From Nocardiopsis gilva YIM 90087 (GTDB taxonomy: Bacteria > Actinomycetota > Actinomycetes > Streptosporangiales > Streptosporangiaceae), in NCBI RefSeq assembly GCF_002263495.1, contig NZ_CP022753.1, forward strand, positions 3,782,001-3,846,000: DNA of 64,000 bases. The letters run 5' to 3'. Shown here piece by piece: positions 41,933 through 50,865 of the stretch. A program made the position numbers and the translations under genes. A model generated the notes under the pieces. That model was not told the origin of the DNA. It saw only the letters and a program-made list of their open reading frames with translations, and did no database searches. How positions within the stretch are numbered: position 1 is the stretch's first letter; each line of letters starts with the position of its first letter.

Positions 41933-42011
41933 GGCCTCGGTGCGGGGACGCGCAGGGTGCGGCCCGGTCGGGACACGCGGGAGCGCGACACGCAAAAAAG
42001 ACACCGAGGCC
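41933..42011 (-). promoter_or_regulatory. Structured 5' leader of ABC-F gene
   Basis: Complementary 10-base arms, at 41933-41942 and 42002-42011, enclose 59 bases. A six-T tract on the coding strand lies at 41994-41999, preceded by a small hairpin (CCGAAG-GAT-CTTCGG on the plus strand, 42015-42029). One arm is 16 bases upstream of the ribosome binding site, so the fold could control access or early termination. Confidence 0.4.
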
Positions 42012-42186
42012 ACACCGAAGGATCTTCGGATCACCCGCCGGGCACTGGCTCCAGCCCGAGAACTCTGGGATTCGGGCGAGCCGCCGCGATCGCGGGCGTG
42101 GTCTCGATGTCAGTAACGCACGAAGAGAAGGCTAGGTGAGGTGCGCCGGTCGCGCAAGTTCTTTTCCGCCGGGGCGCGGCCAACAC

Positions 42187-42222
42187 GCGGCTGCCCCGGC
42201 TCATCCGAGCCGGGGCAGCCGC
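42187..42222. terminator. Terminator of ECF operon
   Basis: A perfect 16-bp stem (arms 42187-42202 and 42207-42222) with loop ATCC lies 35 bases downstream of the last ECF gene. It separates that operon from the leftward ABC-F gene. Confidence 0.8.
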
Positions 42223-42256
42223 GGTCGCATCGGAGCGCGCGGCGCGTGCAGGGGCG

Positions 42257-43072
42257 TCAGGCGCCGGGGACCTGCTCGCGCAGTTCGCCGAGGAACCCGT
42301 CGACCGTCGTCACCGGGGCATCCCAGCCGAGCTCGGCGCCCAGACGCAGCATCTGCGGCGGCTCCACCCGAGCCTCGGCGAGCTTCTCCGCCTGGGTGAA
42401 CACCACGTCGGCGGTCCCGTCGGCGATCACCCGGCCCTGCGCCATGACCACGACCCGGTCGAAGTTCTCCGCGACGAAGTCCATGTCGTGGCTGACCGCG
42501 AGCACGGTCGTGCCGCGCTCGTGCAGCTCATCGATGATCCGCGCGATCTGGGTGACGGCGACGTGGTCCTGGCCGGTCGTCGGCTCGTCAAGCACGATCA
42601 CCGGGGTGTCCATGGCCAGTACGGACGCCAGGGCGACGCGCTTCCGCTCGGCCGGAGACAGGTGGTAGGGGTGGTGCTCGGCGTGCTCGGCGATGCCGGT
42701 GGCCGCCATGGCGGCGTCCGCGAGCCGGTGCACCTCCTCCTCGCCCTTGCCGAGGTTGCGCGGCCCGAACTCGACGTCGGCACGGACGGTCTTGGCGAAC
42801 AGCTGGTCGGCCGGGTTCTGGAAGACATAGCCGACGTGCGCCGAGAGCTGGGCGATGCCGCGCCCGGCGGTGTCCTCGCCGCCGATGCGGATCGTGCCGC
42901 TGGAGGGCGTGTAGATGCCGTTGAGGTGCCGGGACAGCGTGGTCTTGCCCGCCCCGTTCTGCCCGATGATCGCGACGCGCTCGCCGCTCGCGATCTCCAG
43001 GTTCACCCCGTTGAGCGCGGTGACGCCACTGGGGTAGGTGTAGACGAGGTCGGAGATGCTGATGGCGGTCAT
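42257..43072 (-). CDS. ECF transporter ATPase (EcfA2-type)
   Basis: The 271-residue ATPase has Walker A GQNGAGKT, Q-loop YVFQNPADQLFAKTV, signature LSPAERKRVALASVLAMD, Walker B VIVLDEPTTGQD and a switch His. PADQLF-type Q-loops are typical of ECF ATPases. It is the last gene of the ECF operon; its ATG overlaps the preceding gene's stop. With EcfA1 it powers the T/S membrane complex. Confidence 0.9.
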   Translation of the reverse strand: MTAISISDLVYTYPSGVTALNGVNLEIASGERVAIIGQNGAGKTTLSRHLNGIYTPSSGTIRIGGEDTAGRGIAQLSAHVGYVFQNPADQLFAKTVRADVEFGPRNLGKGEEEVHRLADAAMAATGIAEHAEHHPYHLSPAERKRVALASVLAMDTPVIVLDEPTTGQDHVAVTQIARIIDELHERGTTVLAVSHDMDFVAENFDRVVVMAQGRVIADGTADVVFTQAEKLAEARVEPPQMLRLGAELGWDAPVTTVDGFLGELREQVPGA

Positions 43073-43926
43073 TCCTGCTCCCCCTTGATCGCCGCGCGGA
43101 ACCCGTCGGCGGCGCCGTCCAGCGTCACGGGCAGCGCCCGCTCCTGCGACCACATCCCGTCGCGCCGCGCCTCGGTGGCGGCGACGGTGAAGCGGGTGCG
43201 GCCGATGCCCCACGCGTCCATGCGCGGGTCCGTGAGGATGTCGGCGGGCGCGCCCTCGGCGACGATCCGGCCGTCGGCCACCACGTGCAGCTCGTCGGCG
43301 TGCTCGGCGAGCAGCTCCAGCTTGTGCTCGACCAGCAGCACGGTCATGCCGGTGGCGCGGATCGCGGCCAGCGCCTCGACGACCATGCGGGAGCCGCCCG
43401 GGTCGAGCTGGGAGGTGGGCTCGTCGAGGATGAGCACGTCGGGGCGCATCACCAGCATCGACGCGACCGCGACGACCTGCTGTTGGCCGCCGGAGAGCTC
43501 GTAGGGCGAACGGTCGGCGAGGTGGCCGATGCGCAGCCGCTCCATGACCTCCTCGACCCGCTCACGCATCGCGTCGCGCTCGATACCGAGGTTCTCGCAG
43601 CCGAAGGCGATCTCCTCGCGGACGCTGAACCGCGCGCCGGAGATCTGGTTGAAGGGGTCCTGCTGGACCAGGCCGACGCGGGTGACCAGCTCGGGCAGGG
43701 GGGTGTCGGCCACCACGAGATCGCCGACGGTGACGCTGCCGGTGTGCTCGCCGCCCTGGGCGTGCGGGATGAACCCGGCCGCGGCCATGGCGAGGGTGGA
43801 CTTGCCGGACCCGCTGGCGCCGATGAGGCCGTGGAAGCGGCCGGGGCGCACGTCCAGCGAGATGTCCCGCAGGACCGGGGCCTCGCTGGTCGGGTAGGCG
43901 TAGGTGAAGTCGCGGAAGGTGATCAT
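43069..43926 (-). CDS. ECF transporter ATPase (EcfA1-type)
   Basis: The 285-residue ATPase has Walker A GASGSGKST, Q-loop GLVQQDPFNQISGARF, signature YELSGGQQQVVAVASML and Walker B VLILDEPTSQLD. It follows the EcfT gene with no gap and overlaps the second ATPase gene, so all four ECF subunits are expected in fixed ratio. Confidence 0.9.
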   Translation of the reverse strand: MITFRDFTYAYPTSEAPVLRDISLDVRPGRFHGLIGASGSGKSTLAMAAAGFIPHAQGGEHTGSVTVGDLVVADTPLPELVTRVGLVQQDPFNQISGARFSVREEIAFGCENLGIERDAMRERVEEVMERLRIGHLADRSPYELSGGQQQVVAVASMLVMRPDVLILDEPTSQLDPGGSRMVVEALAAIRATGMTVLLVEHKLELLAEHADELHVVADGRIVAEGAPADILTDPRMDAWGIGRTRFTVAATEARRDGMWSQERALPVTLDGAADGFRAAIKGEQE

Positions 43927-44712
43927 TTAGAGGACCCCCAACGTGTGCAGGGCGATCGCGAGGACCGCGAGCAGGATCATCGCCCACCGCGCCAGGCGCT
44001 GCCCGACACTGTCGGGGACGATGGTGAAGGCGGTGGGGCGCCGCGGCGACCCGAAGGCGCGCGACTCCATGGCGATGGAGCGGTTCTCCACGTCGGTGAG
44101 CGCGCCGAGGAGGAGCGGGCCCATGAGGGGGACGAGCCTGCGGGCGCGCGTCAGCGCGCCGCCGGAGCCCAAGTCGAGCCCGCGGGCCTGCTGGGCCTGC
44201 ATGATGGCCCCGGCCCGCGCCTGGAAGGCCGGGATGATCTGCATGGTCGCCGAGATCACGTAGGCGATCTTGGGCGGCAGTCCGGCCTGCTGCATCGCCG
44301 ACATCAGGGTGCCGGGATGCGTGGTGAGCAGCAGGACGATGAACGCGCTCACCATGACGAGCAGTCGCAGCGCGGTGGTCCCGGCGAAGACGAGGCCCTC
44401 GGTCTTGACGGCGAGCGGGCCCAGCTCGACGAGCACGGTACCGGGGTCGGGGTAGGTCAGGCCCTGCAGCAGGAAGAGGATGACCAGGAACGGTGCGAAG
44501 AAGCCCAGGACGAGCTTGATGAAGCGCGTGGTCACCCCGGCCGCGATGGCGGCGGGGATTTCCAGCAGGAGGAAGAGGACGGCGGGCCACCACAGGTTCT
44601 CCACGCCGAACGCGGCGATGGTGACGGCGGCGACGAACGCCAGCTTGGTGACCGGGTTGAGCCGGTGGATCCAGGTCGCGCCGTCCTGGTAGAAGTTGAG
44701 CGTCTGGCTCAC
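43927..44712 (-). CDS. ECF transporter transmembrane component EcfT
   Basis: The 261-residue protein has about five membrane helices and the EcfT coupling motifs: AQQARGLD (ARG motif) and ESRAFG (second Ala-Arg-Gly-like motif), which contact the two ATPases. The GTG at 44712 has AAGGAGG upstream and overlaps the S-component stop (GTGA). Confidence 0.88.
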   Translation of the reverse strand: MSQTLNFYQDGATWIHRLNPVTKLAFVAAVTIAAFGVENLWWPAVLFLLLEIPAAIAAGVTTRFIKLVLGFFAPFLVILFLLQGLTYPDPGTVLVELGPLAVKTEGLVFAGTTALRLLVMVSAFIVLLLTTHPGTLMSAMQQAGLPPKIAYVISATMQIIPAFQARAGAIMQAQQARGLDLGSGGALTRARRLVPLMGPLLLGALTDVENRSIAMESRAFGSPRRPTAFTIVPDSVGQRLARWAMILLAVLAIALHTLGVL

Positions 44713-45695
44713 AACCGGCCTCCTTCCTCGTCCTGGGTGGTGTCGGTGCCCGAGGCGCTCGGCGCCGCGCCGCTGCCGTCGCCGTCCTGGCCGTTCGCGG
44801 CGGCTGACGTGGCGGCCGGGGCGGTGGCGGCGATCGACGCCGAGACCGAGGCGCGGTCCGCTCCGGCGAGCACGTCGACATCGCGGGCCCTGGCCAGCAC
44901 GGAGGCGCTGCGCGGCGCGAACACCGAGTGCTCGCGGGCGAACGGGAAGCGCTGGGAGAACCGGCTGGGCAGCGCGCGCAGGATGATCACGGCGACGAGG
45001 AACGCGATCGACTTGTCCAGCGGGTCGACCGTGAGGCCCTGGGCGATGGACGCCCCGAGGGTGTCGAGCCCCAGGGTCTGGAAGACCGCGACGATGGCCG
45101 AGCGTCCGGCCGAGGCGTTGGCCCCGCCGAAGATGAAGGCGGAGATGGGCCCGGAGACGAACGCGGCCACGACCCCCGTGGCGACACCGGCCGCGACGGC
45201 CGTGGGCACCCGGCGGGTCCATCCCCAGCGGGCGAACACGCCGGCCAGCAGACCGATGACGACCTGGGTGGTGGAGTACGGGAGCGAGGCCGGGCTGATG
45301 CTGATGCCCCAGATGACGTTGCTCAGCGCGCCGGTGGCGGCACCGGCCGCCGGTCCCGCCAGGAGCCCCACCAGGACGGTGCCGATGGAGTCGAGGTAGA
45401 GCGGCAGCCCGACCATGTTGTTGATCTGGCCGGCCACGATGTTGATCGCGATGGCGATCGGCAGCAGCGTCACGGTGGACGTGGGCATGCGCGCCATGGC
45501 CCCGGCGATGATGAGCCCCGAGCCGATCAGGTATCCGGCGAGGGCGATGAGTGCCGCCGGGCCGACGCCGGCACCACCCACGAGGCTCTCCGGCTGCCAC
45601 ACCACCAGGAAGAGGTAGGTGGTGATGATGATGGCCGATCCCGCCGTGATCAGCAGCCACGGTGGATAGCGCCGCGTGGTCGGCATGTTCCTCAT
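44709..45695 (-). CDS. ECF transporter substrate-binding S component, substrate unknown
   Basis: The 328-residue protein has about six helices, with IAINIVAGQINNMVGLPLYLDSIGTVLVGLLAGPAAGAATGALSNVIWG as the most conserved-looking part. It does not match riboflavin, biotin or thiamine S components that I know by motif. A 70-residue Ala/Asp-rich C-terminal tail is unusual. It is first in the operon. The leader has a tandem 11-base repeat GTTCCCCTGGT at 45697-45707 and 45710-45720. Confidence 0.78.
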   Translation of the reverse strand: MRNMPTTRRYPPWLLITAGSAIIITTYLFLVVWQPESLVGGAGVGPAALIALAGYLIGSGLIIAGAMARMPTSTVTLLPIAIAINIVAGQINNMVGLPLYLDSIGTVLVGLLAGPAAGAATGALSNVIWGISISPASLPYSTTQVVIGLLAGVFARWGWTRRVPTAVAAGVATGVVAAFVSGPISAFIFGGANASAGRSAIVAVFQTLGLDTLGASIAQGLTVDPLDKSIAFLVAVIILRALPSRFSQRFPFAREHSVFAPRSASVLARARDVDVLAGADRASVSASIAATAPAATSAAANGQDGDGSGAAPSASGTDTTQDEEGGRL

Positions 45696-46029
45696 GGTTC
45701 CCCTGGTCTGTTCCCCTGGTGCGGAGCGAAATGCGATCGGATCGCGGCATCGGCGGTGGCTGTACCCCGGTCGCACTGGAACGCCGCGTAACAAACTTCG
45801 CTTTAATCGCCTGCTGTCACAAATGACAACATTTCGCCGGATCGACCTTACCGGGCGAACAGGGGTCCCCCGACCACGAATGGCGGGACGACGCGCGTCG
45901 ACACCGCTTCGTTGCACTCGCGTGCCGCGCATCGTATTTTCACAGTACGGGGGCCTACGGTGACATTCCGTATCTTCCCCCCGTGCCGCTTTCACCCACC
46001 ATTCCGCCACCCGATCCCTGGGCAGGACC
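45696..46029. promoter_or_regulatory. Divergent promoter region, ECF operon / deacetylase
   Basis: This 334-base gene-free interval includes an inverted repeat TGTCA-N4-TGACA at 45815-45828 within an AT-richer segment, a possible operator, and the tandem 11-base repeat in the ECF leader. I see no riboswitch I can recognise, although an ECF leader is a natural place for one. Confidence 0.45.
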
Positions 46030-47538
46030 ATGGCCGTGCACCTATCGACCCGTATCCCACGCCTGCTCTGCGCGGGCGTCGTCCTGACCCTGCTCTCGGT
46101 TTCCGGGTGCGCCCTCGGCACTGCCGAGGGCGCACCCCGGCTGCTCACGGTGCAGCCGAAGCGGATCGACGGAGTCAGCCTCGAAAAGCGGTCGATGGAC
46201 GTGGACGGCCTGCGGATCAGCACCGTCCACCCGGTGGTCCCCGGCGCCCGCCCCTTCAGCACCGAGATCCGCACGACCATGGCCGAGCAGCAGACCGCGT
46301 TCATGACCGCGCGGGAGGGCGATGGCGAGGCGAGCCTGGAGCAGAAGGCCGAGTTCCTGGCGGCGTCGGACGACGTGCTGGGCGCCCGCATCACCACGCG
46401 GCGCGCCAACGGCGGCTCGGAGGCGTCCGCGTCGGCCACCACCCGCTGGTACGACGCCTCCACCGGCGAGGTCCTGCCGTGGACCGCGCTGTTCCGCGGC
46501 GAGGACGCGATCCGGGCGACGGCCGCGGAGGTCGCCCGGGTGCTGCACGAGGAGGAGGGCGTCGAACTCGACGAGCAGCCCGAGGGGCTGGGGCAGTCCG
46601 CCATCTCCGCCGCACCGTCGAACGCCGCCGAGGACGCTCCGTCCGACCCGGTCGAGGTCGCGGCGGAGGAGGCCTGGAAGCTGGCGGCCAAGCTGGACGG
46701 TTCCCCGCTGGAGGACGTCGGCTTCGGCACCACCGGCGGCCTGATCGTCAGCTTCCCCGGCGAGCCCGGGGAGGAGGGCGCGGGCGAGCGTTCGGTGGCG
46801 CTCGACGCCGACTTCACCCGGCCGCTGCTCTCCGCGTTCGGTGAGCGCGCCCTGACCGCCGCGACCAGCGAGGAGAAGGAGGAGAAGGTCGACCTCGGCA
46901 ACGCGCCCTCCGCCGCCGGCCCCACCCCCACACTCGACTGCGCCCGGGTGCCGTGCGTGGCCCTCACGTTCGACGACGGGCCCGGCAAGCACACCGGGCG
47001 GCTCCTGGACGACCTCGCCGACTACTCCGCGAAGGCCACCTTCTACGTGCTGGGCACCATGGTGGAGGAGGCGCCCGACGTCGTCGCCCGTGCGGCGCGC
47101 GAGGGCCACGAGATCGCCAACCACACCTGGAAGCACGACGACCTCACCGGCAAGTCCGGCAAGGGCGTCGCCGCCGACCTCGCCCGCACAGCCAAGGCCA
47201 TCGAGAAAGCCACGGGAACTCCGCCGCGCACCATGCGCCCGCCCTACGGCGCCTACGACGACACCTCGCTGAAGCACACCGACTACCCGGTGATCATGTG
47301 GGACGTCGACACCCTCGACTGGATGAACCGCGATACCCGCAAGATCACCAAGATCGCCACCACCGAGACCACCCCCGGCAGCATCGTGCTCTTCCACGAC
47401 ATCCACGCCCCCACCATCGACGCCATCCCCACCGTGCTGCGCACTCTGCACGAGCAGGGCTACCACTTCGTCACCGTCACCGAGCTGTTCGGCGACACGG
47501 AGCTGGAACCGGGCACGATCTACCGGCGCCGCGACTAG
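46030..47538 (+). CDS. Polysaccharide deacetylase lipoprotein (NodB domain), predicted peptidoglycan deacetylase
   Basis: The 502-residue protein has a lipoprotein signal peptide (lipobox SVSGC, Cys about residue 27), an N-terminal DUF3298/RsiV-like region (residues 40-280) and a C-terminal NodB domain. The NodB motifs are complete: TFDDGPG (metal Asp), HTWKH (HxxxH zinc ligands), RPPYGAYDD and the base/His in LFHDIH. It probably removes acetyl groups from wall amino sugars at the outer membrane face, giving lysozyme resistance. It is divergent from the ECF operon. Confidence 0.9.
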   Translation: MAVHLSTRIPRLLCAGVVLTLLSVSGCALGTAEGAPRLLTVQPKRIDGVSLEKRSMDVDGLRISTVHPVVPGARPFSTEIRTTMAEQQTAFMTAREGDGEASLEQKAEFLAASDDVLGARITTRRANGGSEASASATTRWYDASTGEVLPWTALFRGEDAIRATAAEVARVLHEEEGVELDEQPEGLGQSAISAAPSNAAEDAPSDPVEVAAEEAWKLAAKLDGSPLEDVGFGTTGGLIVSFPGEPGEEGAGERSVALDADFTRPLLSAFGERALTAATSEEKEEKVDLGNAPSAAGPTPTLDCARVPCVALTFDDGPGKHTGRLLDDLADYSAKATFYVLGTMVEEAPDVVARAAREGHEIANHTWKHDDLTGKSGKGVAADLARTAKAIEKATGTPPRTMRPPYGAYDDTSLKHTDYPVIMWDVDTLDWMNRDTRKITKIATTETTPGSIVLFHDIHAPTIDAIPTVLRTLHEQGYHFVTVTELFGDTELEPGTIYRRRD

Positions 47539-47621
47539 CAGGCCGCCGACCGAGCGGCTCCGGTCGCGGAATGCCGGGCGCGGCCGCGGGTTCCGGGCTT
47601 CCGCCACCCCGGCGTCGCCCA

Positions 47622-47648
47622 TTGACATTCGTAGTGATCTGTTTCACT
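47622..47648 (+). promoter_or_regulatory. Promoter/operator before hydrolase-P450 operon
   Basis: A TTGACA -35-like hexamer (47622-47627) is followed by the inverted repeat AGTGA-N6-TCACT at 47633-47648, 44 bases before the hydrolase start. The overlap suggests a repressor site. No regulator gene is adjacent. Confidence 0.4.
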
Positions 47649-47691
47649 CTGCCGTTCGTCGAACCAGCCGCGATGGAACGAGGAGACACCG

Positions 47692-48450
47692 ATGACGGAC
47701 GGCTACCGCACCTTCGGCCACGGCGACCACAAGGTGCTGGCGCTCAACGGCTGGTTCGGATCGGCGGAGGCGTGGCGGCCTCTGCTGCCGCACCTGGACC
47801 CCACGGCCTTCTCCTATGTGTGCCTGGACTACCGGGGCTACGGTGCGCGCAAAGGGATCGCCGGGGAGTACTCGCTGGCGGAGGCCGCGCGCGACGCGCT
47901 GGAGTTCGCCGACGACCTCGGCTGGAGCCGCTTCTCGGTCATCGGGCACTCCATGGGCGGCAGCGTGATGCAGCGGATCCTCGCTGATGCCCCGGAGCGG
48001 GTCCGCGGCCTGGTGGGGATCTCTCCGGTTCCGGCGAACGGAATCCCCTTCGACGAGCAGTCCTGGCAGCTGTTCCGCGGGGCGGTCGAGGAGCCGGCGA
48101 ACAGGCGCGCGATCATCGACCTCACCACCGGGAACCGGCTGACCGGGGTATGGCTGGACACCATGGTCGAGTACTCGCTGTCCAACTCCGACAAGGCGGC
48201 CTTCTCCGCCTACCTGGACGCCTGGGCGCGCACCGACTTCCACACCGAGATCGCCGGGAGCACGGTGCCGATCAAGGCGATCGTGGGCGAGCACGACCCG
48301 GCGATCAGCGCCGACGTGCTGCGCTCCACCTTCGAGAAGTGGTACCCCAACCTCGAGATCGACGTGCTGTCCAACGCGGGCCACTACGCGGTGGACGAGA
48401 CGCCGATCGCGCTGGCCACCAGCATCGAGCGGTTCCTGGTGGAGGTGTGA
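47692..48450 (+). CDS. Alpha/beta hydrolase
   Basis: The 252-residue protein has the alpha/beta fold: oxyanion loop LNGWFGSAEAWRPLL, nucleophile elbow GHSMGG, Asp in AIVGEHDPAIS and His in NAGHYAVDETP. It is an esterase, lipase-like or C-C hydrolase of unknown substrate. The stop overlaps the GTG start of the P450 gene, suggesting the two act on one compound. The start ATG has AGGAG upstream. Confidence 0.9.
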   Translation: MTDGYRTFGHGDHKVLALNGWFGSAEAWRPLLPHLDPTAFSYVCLDYRGYGARKGIAGEYSLAEAARDALEFADDLGWSRFSVIGHSMGGSVMQRILADAPERVRGLVGISPVPANGIPFDEQSWQLFRGAVEEPANRRAIIDLTTGNRLTGVWLDTMVEYSLSNSDKAAFSAYLDAWARTDFHTEIAGSTVPIKAIVGEHDPAISADVLRSTFEKWYPNLEIDVLSNAGHYAVDETPIALATSIERFLVEV

Positions 48451-49733
48451 CCGCCGCGGCGACGACCCACGAGCGGGCGGAGCCGCCCGATGTCTTCGAC
48501 CCCCGTGTCTTCGCGCGCGGGCTTCCGCACGCCGCTTTCCGCGCGCTGCGCGACTCCGCGCCGGTGTGCTGGCAGGCGGAGCACGAGGTGGAGGGCTGGC
48601 CGGCCGGGCCCGGGTTCTGGGCGGTCACCCGGCACGCCGACGTCAAGCACGTGCTGCGCACACCCGAGGTGTTCTCCTCCCAGCTGGGCGCCACCCAGAT
48701 CCGCGACCCCGACCCCGACGACCTGCCGTTCATCCGGCGGATGGTCCTCAACATGGACCCGCCGGAGCACGTCCGGCTGCGCCGCCTGATCACCTCGGTG
48801 TTCACCCGGCGCCGCCTGGAGCGGTTCACCGACGCCGTCACCGAGCGAGCGCGGCACCTGATCGACGCGGTCGCCGAGCGGGGGCGCTGCGACCTGCCGG
48901 TCGAGGTCACCGACGACTTCCCGTTGAGCAACCTCGCCGATCTGATCGGGGTTCCCGCCGCCGACCGCCATCTGATGCTGGAGTGGACCAACCGGGTGAT
49001 CGGCTACCAGGACGACGAGCACGCCGAGGTGGTCGTCGACGGCCAGGGCCGCCCGGTCAACCCGCGCTCGCCGCGGATGCTGGGGGACATGTTCGACTAT
49101 GCGGGGGAGCTGGCCGCTGCCAAGCGGGCGCATCCGGCCGACGACCTGATGACGGCCCTGGTCCACGCCGAGGTCGACGGGCGCGGGCTCACCGACGCCG
49201 AGCTGCGGATGTTCTTCTTCCTGGTGGTCATCGCGGGCAACGACACGGTGCGCAGCGCCCTGCCCGGAGGGCTCCTGGCCCTCATCGACCACCCGGAGGA
49301 GTACCGGAGGCTGCGGGACCGCCTCGAGCTGCTGCCCACGGCGATCGAGGAGATGCTGCGCTGGCATCCGCCGGTCCTGAGCTTCCGCCGCACCGCCGCC
49401 CGCGACACCGAGCTGGCCGGACAGGCCATCCACGCCGGTGACAAGGTGGTGGTCTACCACGCCTCGGCCCACTTCGACGAGCGGGTGTTCCCCGATCCCC
49501 TGCGCTTCGCGATCACCCGCGACCCCAACCCCCACATCGCCTTCGGTCAGGGGCCGCACCTGTGCATCGGAGCCCACTTCGCCCGGCTGCAGATGCGGAT
49601 CTTCTTCACCGAGGTGCTCACCCGGCTCCCGCCCATGGAACTGGAGGCACCGGTGACCCGACTGACCTCGAACTTCATCAACGGCATCACCCACATGCCC
49701 GTTCGCTGGACGGCCCCGGTGCGGGCCACCTGA
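48447..49733 (+). CDS. Cytochrome P450
   Basis: The 428-residue class I P450 has the I-helix AGNDTVRSAL, ExxR in IEEMLRW, PERF-like region, and heme-binding FGQGPHLCIGAHFARLQM. Upstream, FIRRMVLNMDPPEHVRLRRLITSVFT and HLMLEWTNRV resemble the CYP124/125/142 and linalool-hydroxylase groups, pointing to terpenoid, steroid or fatty substrates. The start GTG overlaps the hydrolase stop (GTGA). No ferredoxin gene is adjacent. Confidence 0.92.
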   Translation: MTAAATTHERAEPPDVFDPRVFARGLPHAAFRALRDSAPVCWQAEHEVEGWPAGPGFWAVTRHADVKHVLRTPEVFSSQLGATQIRDPDPDDLPFIRRMVLNMDPPEHVRLRRLITSVFTRRRLERFTDAVTERARHLIDAVAERGRCDLPVEVTDDFPLSNLADLIGVPAADRHLMLEWTNRVIGYQDDEHAEVVVDGQGRPVNPRSPRMLGDMFDYAGELAAAKRAHPADDLMTALVHAEVDGRGLTDAELRMFFFLVVIAGNDTVRSALPGGLLALIDHPEEYRRLRDRLELLPTAIEEMLRWHPPVLSFRRTAARDTELAGQAIHAGDKVVVYHASAHFDERVFPDPLRFAITRDPNPHIAFGQGPHLCIGAHFARLQMRIFFTEVLTRLPPMELEAPVTRLTSNFINGITHMPVRWTAPVRAT

Positions 49734-49800
49734 CCGCCGGGACGGCGGTCAGGGACGGGCAGCGCGTTCAGGGCGGGTCGGGCGCCGGTGCGGGCGGCGC

Positions 49801-50616
49801 CTAGAGCCGCGCCTTGACCGCGGGGCAGATATGCCGGGTGTCCGCGGCACCGAGGGCCATCGTCGCGAACGAGTAGGGCGCCCACGGCCCGGAGACCGTA
49901 ATGCGGATGCCGCGGGGAACACTGGCGCGGAGCCGCTCGGCGATGCGCAGAATCTGGGGCGTCCGGTCGGCGGGGATGAGGTAGGAGGTGTGCATGACGC
50001 TTTCTCCTCCTGTTCCCGACCGTCGGGTGTCCGGGGGGTGGTGGTCCTCGCGTGCCTCGGCGAGTCCGCCGACCAGGTCGTCGGCGCGACGCGCCAGGGC
50101 CGCCGCGTCACGCCTGAGGTCCTCGGCGCCTACGGGGGGCCGACGGCGCTCATCTCGGTAGGTTCGGTCGGCCGCACCACGGGCGCCCTGGGTGACGCCG
50201 CCCGGCCGCGCCGGCGGGCACGTGGAGATCTTGACGCCCCATTCGACGCGTCCGCTCAGCCGCCGGAGGAGCCCTTCGAACCGCCCGTGCTCGTCGCGCA
50301 GCAGCGCGCGCACCTGCTCCTCGCCGTCGTACACGCTCGCCATCCGCAGCGGGATCACCGCGCTGTTCTGGGAGATCTCGTCGACCACCCGATGGTGGGC
50401 GCGCGCTGCGGACTCCAACCACTCGATGTCCTCCAAGTGCGCCCGGAACCCCCGCTCGTCATAGGAGTTCACGGGAATAGAGCTGACAGCGGCCGCGAGA
50501 TTCTGCTGTGACACCACATACACCGGACAACCGCCGACACCGCGCGCGTCACCCAGTCTGTGCTGTGGAAACGGCCGCGCGACCGCGTAGACGTAGACCG
50601 CGTTCCTTTCCTCCAC
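49801..50616 (-). CDS. GvpL/GvpF-family gas vesicle protein, orphan
   Basis: The 271-residue protein matches GvpL/F: MEERNAVYVYAVAR start, HHRVVDEISQNSAVIPLRMASVYDGEEQVRALL, GRVEWGVKIST and the C-terminal ITVSGPWAPYSFA. GvpF/L are accessory parts of gas vesicle assembly. No gvpA, gvpJ, gvpK, gvpN or gvpO lies in the window, so this is either an orphan or a relic of a cluster elsewhere. Confidence 0.85.
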   Translation of the reverse strand: MEERNAVYVYAVARPFPQHRLGDARGVGGCPVYVVSQQNLAAAVSSIPVNSYDERGFRAHLEDIEWLESAARAHHRVVDEISQNSAVIPLRMASVYDGEEQVRALLRDEHGRFEGLLRRLSGRVEWGVKISTCPPARPGGVTQGARGAADRTYRDERRRPPVGAEDLRRDAAALARRADDLVGGLAEAREDHHPPDTRRSGTGGESVMHTSYLIPADRTPQILRIAERLRASVPRGIRITVSGPWAPYSFATMALGAADTRHICPAVKARL

Positions 50617-50865
50617 CGGTCCATTCCTCTCCCTCGGGACGGGGGTGTTCGTCTACCTATGTCCGATGCCGTCCGATCGTGCTGTGTTCGCCCGAGGAGT
50701 GGCCACACCGCGCCACTGTGTAATACGCGCTGCTCAACGCGGCAATTTAATGCTGACCGATTTCAGCAAAATGGCATACCACCATGTCATGGGATGTTAT
50801 TCACCGACACATTTCGGGGACCCATCGCAGCCGCCCGCCGGATGGATCCCCCTGGAGAAAAAGGG

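Noticed and set aside
42257-45695. Cobalt/nickel (CbiMNQO) identity for the ECF system
   Set aside because: The S component has no N-terminal MHIxEG motif and no CbiN-like protein is present.
45696-46029. Riboswitch upstream of the ECF operon
   Set aside because: I found no conserved thiamine, cobalamin or FMN core; only a short repeat and one inverted repeat.
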